Of a DNA stretch of 45,935 bases, positions 8,822-18,126 are shown one piece after another. The DNA is taken from positions 1 through 45,935 of the forward strand of contig CAMYMR010000007.1 in NCBI GenBank assembly GCA_947259285.1, given 5' to 3'. How positions within the stretch are numbered: the stretch's first letter is position 1; every line of letters begins with the position of its first letter. The DNA is from an uncultured Woeseiaceae bacterium (GTDB taxonomy: Bacteria > Pseudomonadota > Gammaproteobacteria > Steroidobacterales > Woeseiaceae). Below the pieces are notes generated by a model, which was given only the letters and a program-made list of their open reading frames with translations, ran no database searches and was not told where the DNA came from. The translations under genes and the position numbers were made by a program.

Positions 8822-10147
8822 ATGGCGAGCGCCGGAGCCCGGGTGCGCGCAGTTGCTGCAGAGATCGTCGACGCCGTCACCACGGGCGGCCGGTCACTCG
8901 ATGCGGCGATTGCAGACAATGAAAGCGGCCTCTCAGCTAACGATCGTTCCCTGCTGCGCATGCTGTGCTACGGCGTGTTGCGTCATCACTGGCAGCTCGA
9001 GGGCTGGGCCGGCGAGCTGCTGGCACGGCCGCTAAAGCGCAAGGACAGCGTGATCAGTGCGCTGCTATCAGTTGGTCTGTACCAGCTGAGCGATACGCGC
9101 GTACCGGACCATGCCGCAGTGTCACAGACAGTCGAAGCTGCAAGATTACTGCGAAGACCAAAGCACGCGGGCCTGATTAACGCCTGTTTGCGACGCTTTC
9201 AACGCGAAAACCTGGCCCGCGAGCCGCAGCTCAATGAGGAGCGTCGGTGGAATCATCCGAGGTGGTTGATAGAAGCACTCAAACGCGATTGGCCCGATGA
9301 CTGGGAAGCGATTCTCGTGGCCAACAATGAACGCGCGCCGATGTGGCTGCGCGTCAATTCATCGCGACAAGAAGCGGCAAACTATCAGGGCAGACTGGCG
9401 GCAGCCGGAATTTCCGCGGAGGTTTTGCCGGGACTACCGGATGCACTGCGTCTGTCCAATCCGACGTCGGTCGATGAGCTGCCCGGCTTTGCCGACGGCG
9501 ATGCCTCGGTGCAGGATGCGGCTGCACAGATAGCGGCACGCTGGCTACTTTCCAAAACCCGTGGGCGAATACTTGACGCCTGCGCCGCACCGGGGGGCAA
9601 GAGCGGCCACCTTCTTGAAGCAGGAGGCGGCGATATCGAACTCACGGCGGTCGAAAGCGACGCGTCGCGAATCCACAGCATCAAGCAGAACCTCGATCGA
9701 CTGGGGCGCGACGCAACGATAATAGCCGCCGATGCATCGAAACCTGTAGCGTGGTGGGATGGCAGGCTGTTTGACGGTGTTTTGCTGGACGCGCCGTGTT
9801 CGGCGACCGGCGTGATTCGTCGACATCCCGACATCAAATTGCTGCGTCGAGCCAGCGATGTCGAGGAACTAAGGCGCCTGCAGGGCGCTTTACTTGAGGC
9901 GCTCTGGCCCTTGCTCGCGCCAGGCGGATTCTTGTTGTACGTCACTTGTTCAACACTGGCAGCTGAGAATGACAATGTGGTCGCCGCATTTCTCGACGAT
10001 CACGTTGATGCGGTAAAGGACGAGATGTTGCCAAATAACAACATCCGCGATCTAATGCGGAGGAAGGCCTGCGGATACCAGATCCTGCCCGGTACAGCGG
10101 GGCTCGACGGCTTCTACTACGCATGCCTCGAAAAGAAGGTTTCCTGA
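8822..10147 (+). CDS. rsmB: 16S rRNA (cytosine-967 C5)-methyltransferase
   Basis: Methylates C967 of 16S rRNA with S-adenosylmethionine. The 441-residue protein has an N-terminal NusB-like helical RNA-binding domain (about 1-140) and a C-terminal Rossmann methyltransferase domain. The SAM-binding block LDACAAPGGKSGHLLE precedes the two conserved cysteines, one in LLDAPCSATGVIRRHPDIK near residue 326 and one in VTCST near 376. The start lies 3 bp after the fmt stop. The next gene begins 7 bp after its stop, so it links the translation genes to the ntrYX block. Confidence 0.97.
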   Translation: MASAGARVRAVAAEIVDAVTTGGRSLDAAIADNESGLSANDRSLLRMLCYGVLRHHWQLEGWAGELLARPLKRKDSVISALLSVGLYQLSDTRVPDHAAVSQTVEAARLLRRPKHAGLINACLRRFQRENLAREPQLNEERRWNHPRWLIEALKRDWPDDWEAILVANNERAPMWLRVNSSRQEAANYQGRLAAAGISAEVLPGLPDALRLSNPTSVDELPGFADGDASVQDAAAQIAARWLLSKTRGRILDACAAPGGKSGHLLEAGGGDIELTAVESDASRIHSIKQNLDRLGRDATIIAADASKPVAWWDGRLFDGVLLDAPCSATGVIRRHPDIKLLRRASDVEELRRLQGALLEALWPLLAPGGFLLYVTCSTLAAENDNVVAAFLDDHVDAVKDEMLPNNNIRDLMRRKACGYQILPGTAGLDGFYYACLEKKVS

Positions 10148-10154
10148 AAACACG

Positions 10155-10757
10155 ATGCTCCAGTTTCTGCGATCAAGCCAACAAAGGACCACGATCATCC
10201 TGTTCGTTGTCTGTGCGGCCGTGTTCGCGATCGGGACCGGTCTGGCCCAGGAAGAAATCCAGCGAGAAGGCTATTTCGAGGTACGGTCTGCAACGACCGA
10301 GGTGCGGGATGGCGTTCATACGCTCGACGCGCGCTTACAGCTTGTTCTAAGCAGCGAGGCGCTGGCAGCGCTGGAAAGCGGTGTCACGTTGACCATCGAG
10401 CTGCAGATGCAGGTCATTCGAGTGCGCCGGTGGATCGTTGACGATGCCGAGGCGGAGCTGGCCGTGCGTTACGAGCTCGAGTACCGCCCCTTGAGCCAGC
10501 GCTACATCGTGAAGAACCTGAACAGCGGGGAACAGGACTCCTTCGCAACGCTTTATTCCGCGCTCAACAGTCTCGGACGTATCCAGGGCCTGCCCGTCAT
10601 TGACGATGCACTGCTGCAATCTGACCGTGACTATCGTCTTCGACTGCGTGCAATGCTCAATACGCGGCAGTATCCGGCGACCTTAAGACTGTTGTTTTTC
10701 TGGCGCGGCCAGTGGCAGCTGCAAAGCGAATGGTTCGAATGGCCGCTCGAGCGCTAA
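10155..10757 (+). CDS. DUF4390 family exported protein
   Basis: A 200-residue protein of the DUF4390 family, of unknown function, typically found between rsmB and an ntrY-type kinase. It has a positively charged start, a hydrophobic segment (about 13-30) and a probable signal-peptidase site after GTGLAQ. The mature part is beta-rich and contains the family-like pattern of a long strand region ending in [16 protein letters not shown]. It overlaps the following kinase gene by 28 bases if that starts at 10730. The tight packing suggests a role linked to the NtrY sensor in the periplasm, but this is inference from position. Confidence 0.82.
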   Translation: MLQFLRSSQQRTTIILFVVCAAVFAIGTGLAQEEIQREGYFEVRSATTEVRDGVHTLDARLQLVLSSEALAALESGVTLTIELQMQVIRVRRWIVDDAEAELAVRYELEYRPLSQRYIVKNLNSGEQDSFATLYSALNSLGRIQGLPVIDDALLQSDRDYRLRLRAMLNTRQYPATLRLLFFWRGQWQLQSEWFEWPLER

Positions 10758-12973
10758 AAAGGGCACTGTATTTTCTCGTGGCGTCGTCAGGCGTCGGTCT
10801 TGCCCTGGCCGCGCTGTTCCTCCTGACGCAGACGGTGCAGAAGTCCGACGATTTCGATCGGCTGCAGGACATTATTCTCGCCATCAATATCGCAGGCGGT
10901 GTTCTGCTGATCGCTCTGCTTTTTGGCAATCTGGCACGACTGCTGCGCGACTATCGTCAAAACGTACCGGGAGCAAAACTCAAGGCGCGCATGGTTGGTA
11001 TGTTCGTCGGGCTGGCGGTCCTGCCACTGCTCGTCGTCTTCTACTTCTCGATGCAGTTCATCAATCGCGGCATCGATAGCTGGTTTAACGTGCAGATTGA
11101 AGAGGGACTCGAGAACGCGCTTACGCTAAGTCGTGCCGCCCTCGAAATGCAGAAACGCCAGAACCTGTTTGCAACGCAGGAGGCCGCGAAACGATTGGCG
11201 CGGGTCAACGACAGGCAGATTGTCTTCGAGCTAAGCATGCTGCGACGCGAGGTCGGCGCTAGCGAGATGACGCTGTATGGCCAGAACAACACCGTCCTCG
11301 CCACGAGTACAGATAGCCCTGCCGCAAGCCTGCCGAAGCCATTGTCCGAGGAGGTGGTGCTGCAAATGCAGCAGGATCGGCCGTTCGTCAGCCTCGAGTC
11401 CTTCGGTACCGGCCGGGTGGGGGTCCGGACGGCCGTCGTATTCAGGCAACAGGGCAGCCGCGCGCGCGAGGTTCGCGTTGTGCAGGCCCACTACCCCGTC
11501 ACGGAGCGCCTGGGGCGCATGATCAACAGTGTCGAAAAGTCATACCAGGAGTATCAGCAGCTTGTCTTTTTCCGTGAGGACCTGAAGGACCTGTTATCGC
11601 TGACTTTGGCTTTCGTGCTGCTGCTGAGTTTGCTGGCGGCCATATACGGCGCCTTCGTGTTGTCGCGCAGACTCGTCGCGCCGATTCAGGACCTCGTGGC
11701 CGGAACACGAGCCGTGGCGATGGGCGACTTCGATACGCGTCTGCCAACCCCGACGCGCGACGAGATTGGTTTCTTGATCAGCTCGTTCAACGACATGACT
11801 CAGCGTCTTGCGACCGCCCGTCGCGAGGCGAGTCGCAACCAGGCGCTGGTTGAAGCCGAGCGGACCCATCTCGAGGTCATTCTGGCCCGCCTTTCGACAG
11901 GCGTTCTTGCGTTAGAGACAGACCTCACGATTCGCGCTGCGAACCAGGCATCGAGCTCGATCCTGGGCGTCGATCTCGACCGTCGTGCCGGCGAGTCGCT
12001 ACCTAAAATCGCCGAAGAGAACCCGCTCCTGGATCAGTTCGTGGATGTTGCTTGCGTCCATCTCGATGCGGGCGAAACGGAATGGCGCGAACAGATTGTC
12101 CTGCGCGGGGACGTCGGTCGCCGCGTCTTGACCTGCGCATGTACAGCATTACCCGGTGATGAGAGTCATGCGGCGGGGTATGTCATCGTGTTCGATGACA
12201 TCACCGCGTTACTTCAGGCACAGCGCGATGCGGCCTGGGGTGAGGTGGCCCGACGCCTGGCGCACGAGATCAAGAATCCGTTGACGCCGATTCAGCTTTC
12301 TGCCGAGCGGATGCGCAGAAAGTACCTGCATACGATGCCCGACGAGGAGGCGCAGGTTCTCGATCGTGCCACGCACACGATCGTGCAACAGGTGGAGGCG
12401 ATGAAGGAAATGGTCAATGCCTTCAGCGACTACGCGCGCGCGCCCGACATGGACTTTGCACTTTTTGATATCGACAAGCTGGCCCACGAAGTCGTCGATC
12501 TGTATCGGGCTCAGGAAAGCGGCGTGGAGATGGTGCTGACGACCGATCCTACGATGCCGCTGATCGAGGCGGACATGGGTCGAGTGCGGCAGATGCTTCA
12601 CAACCTTATTCGGAATGCAGTCGAAGCACTGGAAGGTACAAGTGACGGCCGAATTGATGTTCACATTAGTGCCGCAGAGATCGATGAGGTTGAAATGATC
12701 CAGATCAAGGTTGAAGACAACGGACCGGGTTTCAGCACGGGGTCGGTCAATCAAATCTTCGACCCTTATGTAACGACGAAACCGAAAGGCACGGGACTTG
12801 GCCTGGCGATAGTGAAGAAGCTGGTAGAAGAACACATCGGTTCAATTCGTGCGAGTAACCGCAATGATGGTGGGGCAATGATCAGTATTCGGCTGCCAGT
12901 CAATGATGCAGCACGCGAGATGATAATTGCCAAAGCGCCCGGACGCGCAGACATAAGGAGGGAACAAGCATGA
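10730..12973 (+). CDS. ntrY: NtrY-like membrane sensor histidine kinase
   Basis: Inner-membrane two-component kinase. From ATG 10730 the protein is 747 residues; ATG 10739 or GTG 10712 are alternatives. It has transmembrane segments near 12-32, 47-66, 86-106 and 288-311, a periplasmic sensor part between the last two, HAMP (about 310-360), PAS (about 385-475), a HisKA box [20 protein letters not shown] with phospho-acceptor His512, and a GHKL ATPase domain with [17 protein letters not shown] and GTGLGLAIV. This architecture is that of NtrY. All kinase motifs appear intact. It overlaps ntrX by 4 bases (ATGA), so kinase and regulator are coupled. The signal sensed cannot be read from the sequence. 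Confidence 0.9.
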   Translation: MVRMAARALKRALYFLVASSGVGLALAALFLLTQTVQKSDDFDRLQDIILAINIAGGVLLIALLFGNLARLLRDYRQNVPGAKLKARMVGMFVGLAVLPLLVVFYFSMQFINRGIDSWFNVQIEEGLENALTLSRAALEMQKRQNLFATQEAAKRLARVNDRQIVFELSMLRREVGASEMTLYGQNNTVLATSTDSPAASLPKPLSEEVVLQMQQDRPFVSLESFGTGRVGVRTAVVFRQQGSRAREVRVVQAHYPVTERLGRMINSVEKSYQEYQQLVFFREDLKDLLSLTLAFVLLLSLLAAIYGAFVLSRRLVAPIQDLVAGTRAVAMGDFDTRLPTPTRDEIGFLISSFNDMTQRLATARREASRNQALVEAERTHLEVILARLSTGVLALETDLTIRAANQASSSILGVDLDRRAGESLPKIAEENPLLDQFVDVACVHLDAGETEWREQIVLRGDVGRRVLTCACTALPGDESHAAGYVIVFDDITALLQAQRDAAWGEVARRLAHEIKNPLTPIQLSAERMRRKYLHTMPDEEAQVLDRATHTIVQQVEAMKEMVNAFSDYARAPDMDFALFDIDKLAHEVVDLYRAQESGVEMVLTTDPTMPLIEADMGRVRQMLHNLIRNAVEALEGTSDGRIDVHISAAEIDEVEMIQIKVEDNGPGFSTGSVNQIFDPYVTTKPKGTGLGLAIVKKLVEEHIGSIRASNRNDGGAMISIRLPVNDAAREMIIAKAPGRADIRREQA
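12955..12961 (+). promoter_or_regulatory. Strong ribosome binding site for ntrX
   Basis: AAGGAGG lies 8 bases before the ntrX ATG at 12970, inside the end of ntrY. It is among the strongest Shine-Dalgarno sequences in the window and fixes the ntrX start. It suggests the regulator is made independently of, and perhaps in excess of, the kinase. Confidence 0.8.
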
Positions 12974-14319
12974 GCAATCCTCATGTATTGGTGGTCGACG
13001 ACGAGGCCGACATTAGGGCTCTGATAAAAGACATCCTGTCGGACGAGAATTATGGCGTCACGGCTGCGGCTAATGCCGATGAAGCGCGCAAGGCAATGGA
13101 ATCGCGAAAGTTTGACCTTATCTTGCTCGACATCTGGATGCCGGATACCGATGGCATCACGCTGTTGCGCGAATGGTCGGACGCTGGCGACCTGAACTGC
13201 CCGGTCGTGATCATGTCGGGGCATGGCACGGTCGATACGGCGGTGGAAGCAACGCGGCTGGGCGCCTTTGATTTTGTCGAAAAGCCCCTGTCGCTGGCGA
13301 AGCTGCTGCGCACTGTAGAAGCGGCACTCGAGTCTGCGGGTAGACAAACGAAGACTGCGCGCAAGCTGTTGCCGTCGCTGTTAGCGCCCGTGGGCCGAAG
13401 CGCCTTGATGCAGGGGCTGCGTGAGCGAGTACAACAGTATGCGCGACACGATGGGTCGGTTCTGATGAGCGGGGAACCCGGAACGGGCCGCGGCGCATTT
13501 GCACGCTACATGCACGCGCTAAGCCGCCGGGCGGATGAGCCGCTGACAACCCTGACCGCAGCCTCGATTACCGAGAGCAATTTCGAAGAGCAGCTGCTTG
13601 GTAGCGAGCATGGCGACGAAGTCATCGCCGGCGCGTTCGAGAGGGCGTCGGGCGGAACCCTCGTCATCGAGGAGCTCGCCGATCTGAACGACGCCGCGCA
13701 GCGGGTATTGTTCGGAGTACTGGAAGACGGTTGCTTCACACGCGTGGGTGGCTCTCGGCCGTCAAAGGCCGATGCGCGCATCGTGGCCACGATCGGCGTC
13801 GATTATGAATCCAGAATCGAGTCGGGCGCATTGCGACGTGATCTGGTCGCACAGCTTAGCGAATTACAGGTTCGCGTCCCGCCGCTGCGCGACTATGCGG
13901 AGGACGTACCCGAGTTGCTTGCCTACTATGTTGACAAACTGGTGGACTCCGAAGGCCTCACCTTCAGGCGATTCAGCGTTGCAGCGCAGAACCGGCTGAG
14001 AAACTATCCGTGGCCTGACAATGTACGCGAGCTCAAGAATCTCGTGCGGCGACTATTGCTGTCGGGCCGCGACGACGATATCGGACTCAAAGAGGTTGAA
14101 GATGAGATCAGTGCTGCAGCGGCGATCGACGAGCCGCTGGTCAAGCAGGACCTCCTGGCACTTCCGCTTCGCGAGGCACGCGAGCAATTTGAGCGTGCGT
14201 ACCTGCAGCAACAGCTGGCGCTGTGCGATGGCAAGGTTGGGCAGCTCGCGAAACGCGTCGGGATGGAGCGCACGCATCTGTACAGAAAGCTGCGGTCGCT
14301 CGGCGTGGAGTTCAAATAG
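12970..14319 (+). CDS. ntrX: NtrX-like response regulator with degenerate AAA+ domain
   Basis: DNA-binding response regulator paired with the NtrY-like kinase. The 449-residue protein has an intact receiver (acid pocket Asp10/Asp11, phospho-acceptor Asp54, Lys105), a central AAA+ domain (about 138-365) and a C-terminal Fis-type helix-turn-helix (about 405-447). The AAA+ domain departs from sigma-54 activators at every key site. Walker A reads GEPGTGRG, with Arg174 in place of the essential Lys. The GAFTGA loop is replaced by sequence around 210-222. Walker B is LVIEEL rather than LFLDE, and the sensor I Asn is lost (VATIG). It probably neither hydrolyses ATP nor drives sigma-54 polymerase, and more likely acts as a simple DNA-binding regulator with sigma-70, as known for Rhodobacter NtrC. 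Confidence 0.88.
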   Translation: MSNPHVLVVDDEADIRALIKDILSDENYGVTAAANADEARKAMESRKFDLILLDIWMPDTDGITLLREWSDAGDLNCPVVIMSGHGTVDTAVEATRLGAFDFVEKPLSLAKLLRTVEAALESAGRQTKTARKLLPSLLAPVGRSALMQGLRERVQQYARHDGSVLMSGEPGTGRGAFARYMHALSRRADEPLTTLTAASITESNFEEQLLGSEHGDEVIAGAFERASGGTLVIEELADLNDAAQRVLFGVLEDGCFTRVGGSRPSKADARIVATIGVDYESRIESGALRRDLVAQLSELQVRVPPLRDYAEDVPELLAYYVDKLVDSEGLTFRRFSVAAQNRLRNYPWPDNVRELKNLVRRLLLSGRDDDIGLKEVEDEISAAAAIDEPLVKQDLLALPLREAREQFERAYLQQQLALCDGKVGQLAKRVGMERTHLYRKLRSLGVEFK

Positions 14320-14473
14320 TCCGTCGGGGAGTTCCTCTCGCTCAAGCTCGCTCGGCATCTTGCCTCACTCGCATCGGGTTCCGCTCGTTCAGGCGTCCTG
14401 CGTCACTTCGTTTCATACGACGCTTGAGGAACCCTCCGAGCAATGCCCGGCATGAGAATAATCGGCCGTGCTG

Positions 14474-15679
14474 TCATTCTTCGGGTGTCTGCAGTACGTG
14501 CGGCTCGAGCGGCGGCCGGTAGGTCGGCAGTATCCTGCCGTCCGGCAGGAACCTGAGTCCTGATTCTCCGAAGTCTTCTTCACTTAAGCCCCGCATTAGA
14601 TTCAGTGCACGAGCATCAGGATCAACACTCGGCCCGGCCGGCCGTCGTTGTATCGTCGAAATGATCTTTCCCTCGACAAACGCTCCGTATCCGTCGAGCG
14701 TGGTTATCAGGATCGGCGCAATTCCTTTTATGCCGGCGACACTGATTCCGTAATACGTCGCAAAGTTACCGAGGCTGTAGGCGATCAACCTGCCCTTGTA
14801 ACGCTCCATTCCGCGTACAACGTGCGGTCCGTGGCCGATTACAAGGTCGGCGCCTGCATCAATTACGCCGCGCGCAAACCAGACGACGTCGCCTCGCGGT
14901 TCACCATAGTATTCTTCTTCGGCAAACGGCACGTGCGTTGCGTCGGCACCCTCTGCGCCGCCGTGGAATGAAACCAGGACAATGTCATGCGATGCCGAGA
15001 AATCGGCCACCGTCTGGAACGCGAGCGCATAGTCAAGCAGCATGTTGGAGTTCTTGGTAACGGCGTATGCAAGCACTGCAATGGCGAGGCCATTAACCTC
15101 CAGGCTTGCGAAGTCGCCGGCACGGCCGGAGTGGTGCATGCCGGCCGAGGCGATCGCCCGCATGCTACTGCTGCGGCCCGCCTCTCCGAAATCGCGGGCG
15201 TGGTTGTTGGCGAGGCTCAATACGTCGAAACCGGCTGTGCGATAGTGATCGACGTAGCGCGTGGGTGAGCGAAACAGGTAACAGGCACTCGGATTGCTGC
15301 ATTTCTTGGCGGGCTCGCCGCCGTCGAGCAAAACACCCTCAAGATTGCCGAAAGCCACGTCAGCCGCCGACAAAAACGGTGCAACGTCGGTCAGGAAACT
15401 GATGCCATCGTCGTCTGGAAGGTGATTCTGCGGGTAGTCGGTACCGATCATCATATCGCCGACAGAGGCGATGCTAAGGCGCAGCGTCGATTTAGCCGGC
15501 GGTGGTGGTGGTGGCGGCGGCACGGGTTCCGGTACGGGTTCAACCGGCCTTGCCGGCGGTTCGGCAACATCCGCGGGTGGCGGAGTGGTCGTGCAGGCCC
15601 CCAGATGCAAGAACACGATCAGGACGGCGAGCCGCCCGACGCCGGGCGGACACCTAACGCAGCTGAAACAAGCGGTCAC
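14474..15679 (-). CDS. CapA family lipoprotein (poly-gamma-glutamate capsule type)
   Basis: Member of the CapA/PgsA metallophosphatase-like family, named for poly-gamma-glutamate capsule synthesis; the precise enzymatic role is unsettled. The 401-residue product starts at GTG 15679. It has a signal peptide with lipobox LGAC (Cys29), a proline-rich linker with eight consecutive Pro (about 46-62), and then the fold motifs VGDMMIG (about 73-79), NLEG, SLANNHARDFGEAG, SFHGG, IGHGPHVVRG and YSLGNF. It starts 5 bp after the SPOR gene and is last in argS-SPOR-capA. No other capsule genes are present nearby, so a role in a poly-glutamate capsule is doubtful and a broader envelope role is possible. 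Confidence 0.85.
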   Translation of the reverse strand: MTACFSCVRCPPGVGRLAVLIVFLHLGACTTTPPPADVAEPPARPVEPVPEPVPPPPPPPPAKSTLRLSIASVGDMMIGTDYPQNHLPDDDGISFLTDVAPFLSAADVAFGNLEGVLLDGGEPAKKCSNPSACYLFRSPTRYVDHYRTAGFDVLSLANNHARDFGEAGRSSSMRAIASAGMHHSGRAGDFASLEVNGLAIAVLAYAVTKNSNMLLDYALAFQTVADFSASHDIVLVSFHGGAEGADATHVPFAEEEYYGEPRGDVVWFARGVIDAGADLVIGHGPHVVRGMERYKGRLIAYSLGNFATYYGISVAGIKGIAPILITTLDGYGAFVEGKIISTIQRRPAGPSVDPDARALNLMRGLSEEDFGESGLRFLPDGRILPTYRPPLEPHVLQTPEE

Positions 15680-15684
15680 AGGCC

Positions 15685-16263
15685 CTAATCACTCAAGCGG
15701 ATCCGGAAAACGTCGATCTTGGCGGCGCGCAGGCGGCTGCGCAGCATGTTCAGCTCGTCAAGGTCGTCGGTCGGACCAATGTATACGCGGTGATAATTCT
15801 TGTCGTTGACCTTGACGCGTTGAATATGAGATTCGATGCCGTGAAGGGCGAGTTCAGCGCGACGGCGATCCGCATCTTTGTTGGTGGAAAAGGAGCCCGC
15901 CTGCAGCACGTAAACGCCCGGCTCGTCAATTGCTTTCGGCGCGACGTCGGCCTCAACCTCCGGCGCGGTCTCGGGCGTTATGACCTCGAAGTTGGGCAGT
16001 ATGTCGTAGAACGTAAAGCGTTTGTCTTCCGGCTTTTCCGTTGCGGCCGGAGCCGCCGGTGTCTCGTCATTGTAATCAATAGTGTCTTGCAGGCTCGCCG
16101 GCGCCGGCGCGTCGACATTTGCTGCGGGCGTCGGCTCGTTACTATTGACGTAGACAGCGAACGCGACCGACAGGCCGATCGCGAGACCGAAAAGCATCCA
16201 GACAAAAGGCGGGTATTCGGTCTTTTTCGAACGACTAACGCGGCGCTTCTTGCGTTTTGCCAC
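15685..16263 (-). CDS. SPOR-domain membrane protein (FtsN-like)
   Basis: Bitopic inner-membrane protein expected to bind denuded septal peptidoglycan. The 192-residue product has a basic cytoplasmic N-terminus (KRKKRR), one transmembrane segment (about 19-38), an acidic Ala/Pro-rich linker, the short FYDILPNFEV motif (about 84-93) and a C-terminal SPOR domain (about 113-190) opening with GVYVLQAGSFS. It begins at GTG 16263, sharing one base with the argS TAG, so the genes are coupled. The priA-argS-SPOR order is that of Pseudomonas. FtsN itself is a plausible identity, but the sequence does not prove it. Confidence 0.88.
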   Translation of the reverse strand: MAKRKKRRVSRSKKTEYPPFVWMLFGLAIGLSVAFAVYVNSNEPTPAANVDAPAPASLQDTIDYNDETPAAPAATEKPEDKRFTFYDILPNFEVITPETAPEVEADVAPKAIDEPGVYVLQAGSFSTNKDADRRRAELALHGIESHIQRVKVNDKNYHRVYIGPTDDLDELNMLRSRLRAAKIDVFRIRLSD

Positions 16264-18014
16264 TACATTCTCTCCGGCGCGGAAACGCCCAGAATACCCA
16301 GGCCATTTGCGATCACAATGCGTGCGGCGGAAACGAGATAAAGCCTTGCGTCGCGCAGCGAGGCATCATCAACAATGAAGGCATGCGCGTTGTAGTACGT
16401 GTGAAAGTCATTGGCGAGATCGCGGAGGTAATGAACAAGATGTTGAGGCGCGCGATTGTTCGCAGCCAGCTGGACAACTTCGGGATATCGGCTCAGCGAC
16501 GTCATGAGCGCCTTTTCCTGTTTCTCGAGCAAAAGTCCCAGCTGATTTCTGCCCTTAGCACTGTCCCAGTCGAGGGACTTCTCTTTGAGCTGCCGAAAAA
16601 CGCTGGCCACGCGGGCATGTGCGTATTGAATGTAATACACCGGGTTGTCACTGGACTGGGACTTCGCGACGTCCAGGTCGAAGTCGAGGTGCTGGTCATT
16701 GGATCTGGATACGTAGTAGAAACGCGCCGCATCGTTGCCCACCTCGGCACGTAGTTGTCGCAGCGTGTCGAATTCACCGGAACGCGTCGACATCTGCATC
16801 TTCTTACCGCCGCGATACAGCGTCACGAACTGCATGAGTTCCACCTCAAGCGAGTCCCCCTTATAGCCCATCGCCTCGAGTCCAGCACGGACTCGTGTTA
16901 CGTAACCGTGGTGATCGGCGCCGAGTATGTCGATCAGGTGATCGAAGCCGCGTTCGCGCTTCTCATGGTGATAGGCAATGTCCGACGCAAAATAGGTCTT
17001 CGCCCCGTTTTCACGAACGACCACACGGTCTTTCTCGTCGCCAAAGTCTGTTGCCTTGAACCAGGTGGCGCCGTCTCGCCTGTAGAGCATGCCACGCTCT
17101 TCGAGTACGGTCAGCGCCGTGTCGATCGCATTACCCCGGGTGAGGCTTTGTTCCGAGTACCAGCGGTCGAAGGTCACGCCAAACTCGCGAAGGTCGTCTT
17201 CAATGTCGTCGCGAATCGAGTCGAGGGCTTGCTGGCGAATATGGTCAAAACCGGCGTCACCCAGCAAGGACTTCGCCCTCGCGATCAGCGCTTCGATATA
17301 CGCTTCCTTGTCGCCTTCCGGCGCGTCGGGCGGCAGATCGGACAGCAGCGCTTCGCCCGAAACAGCAGTAACACCGTCGGTGTTGATCGCTGCCGCGATT
17401 TCACGAATATAGGCGCCACGGTAGCCGCCCTGTGGAAACGGAACGACAATGCCGTCGGCTTCGAGCAGGCGCAGCCAGACGCTCAAACCCAGAATATCCA
17501 TCTGTCGTCCGGCGTCGTTAACATAGTACTCGCGCTCGAGCGGGTAGCCGACTGCCTCCAGCAGGTTTCCGACCGTGGCGCCGTACGAAGCGTGTCGACC
17601 GTGACCGACGTGCAGCGGTCCGGTCGGGTTAGCAGACACAAATTCGAGAAGAATCCGGGGCCCGTCTTTTTTAGGCTGCCGCCCGTATTCGGTGCCGCGA
17701 TCGAGAATCGTCTCCAGCTCGGCATGAAAGGCCGTGGAGCCCAGGTGAAAATTGATAAAGCCGGGTCCGGCCACCTCGACCTTGTCGACATCGCTGGCCT
17801 CCGCCAGGGTTTCGACAATACTCGTAGCAATATCGCGTGGGCTCTTCTGCGCCGGCTTGGCCAGCCGCATGGCGATGTTGCTGGCAAAGTCGCCATGACT
17901 GGCATCGCGGGTACGCTCAACCGTGTCTTGAATCGAAAAGTCAGACGCCGCCTCTGCCAGTTCCGGCAGCTTGGCGAGGGCATCCTTGAGGAGATCAGCG
18001 ACGATGTGCTTCAT
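16263..18014 (-). CDS. argS: Arginyl-tRNA synthetase
   Basis: Class I aminoacyl-tRNA synthetase that charges tRNA-Arg. The 583-residue protein (family about 580) has the Arg-specific N-terminal domain (about 1-110), the HIGH motif as HVGH (135-138) within SANPTGPLHVGHGRH, a KMSKS-equivalent MSTRSG near 403 as is normal in ArgRS, and the DALR-type anticodon-binding C-terminus. It lies 112 bp downstream of priA on the same strand and is followed directly by the SPOR gene. The ATG at 18014 has no evident Shine-Dalgarno. Identification is firm. Confidence 0.98.
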   Translation of the reverse strand: MKHIVADLLKDALAKLPELAEAASDFSIQDTVERTRDASHGDFASNIAMRLAKPAQKSPRDIATSIVETLAEASDVDKVEVAGPGFINFHLGSTAFHAELETILDRGTEYGRQPKKDGPRILLEFVSANPTGPLHVGHGRHASYGATVGNLLEAVGYPLEREYYVNDAGRQMDILGLSVWLRLLEADGIVVPFPQGGYRGAYIREIAAAINTDGVTAVSGEALLSDLPPDAPEGDKEAYIEALIARAKSLLGDAGFDHIRQQALDSIRDDIEDDLREFGVTFDRWYSEQSLTRGNAIDTALTVLEERGMLYRRDGATWFKATDFGDEKDRVVVRENGAKTYFASDIAYHHEKRERGFDHLIDILGADHHGYVTRVRAGLEAMGYKGDSLEVELMQFVTLYRGGKKMQMSTRSGEFDTLRQLRAEVGNDAARFYYVSRSNDQHLDFDLDVAKSQSSDNPVYYIQYAHARVASVFRQLKEKSLDWDSAKGRNQLGLLLEKQEKALMTSLSRYPEVVQLAANNRAPQHLVHYLRDLANDFHTYYNAHAFIVDDASLRDARLYLVSAARIVIANGLGILGVSAPERM

Positions 18015-18126
18015 GGGGACAGGCAGTGCTGCAATTGCGAGGCGGCAATTCTACCCGGATATTTCGTTCGATGTAGGCCTCGTGGCCGCTACCCGCGCAG
18101 CCGTGAAATATCGGATCAGAGGTTTC

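Noticed and set aside
14320-14473. Repetitive CTCGCTC sequence (14337-14343 and 14347-14353) after ntrX, considered as a repeat element or terminator
   Set aside because: The units are short and irregular, no stable hairpin followed by a T run is seen, and no gene is found. It is left as an unexplained 154-bp convergent gap.
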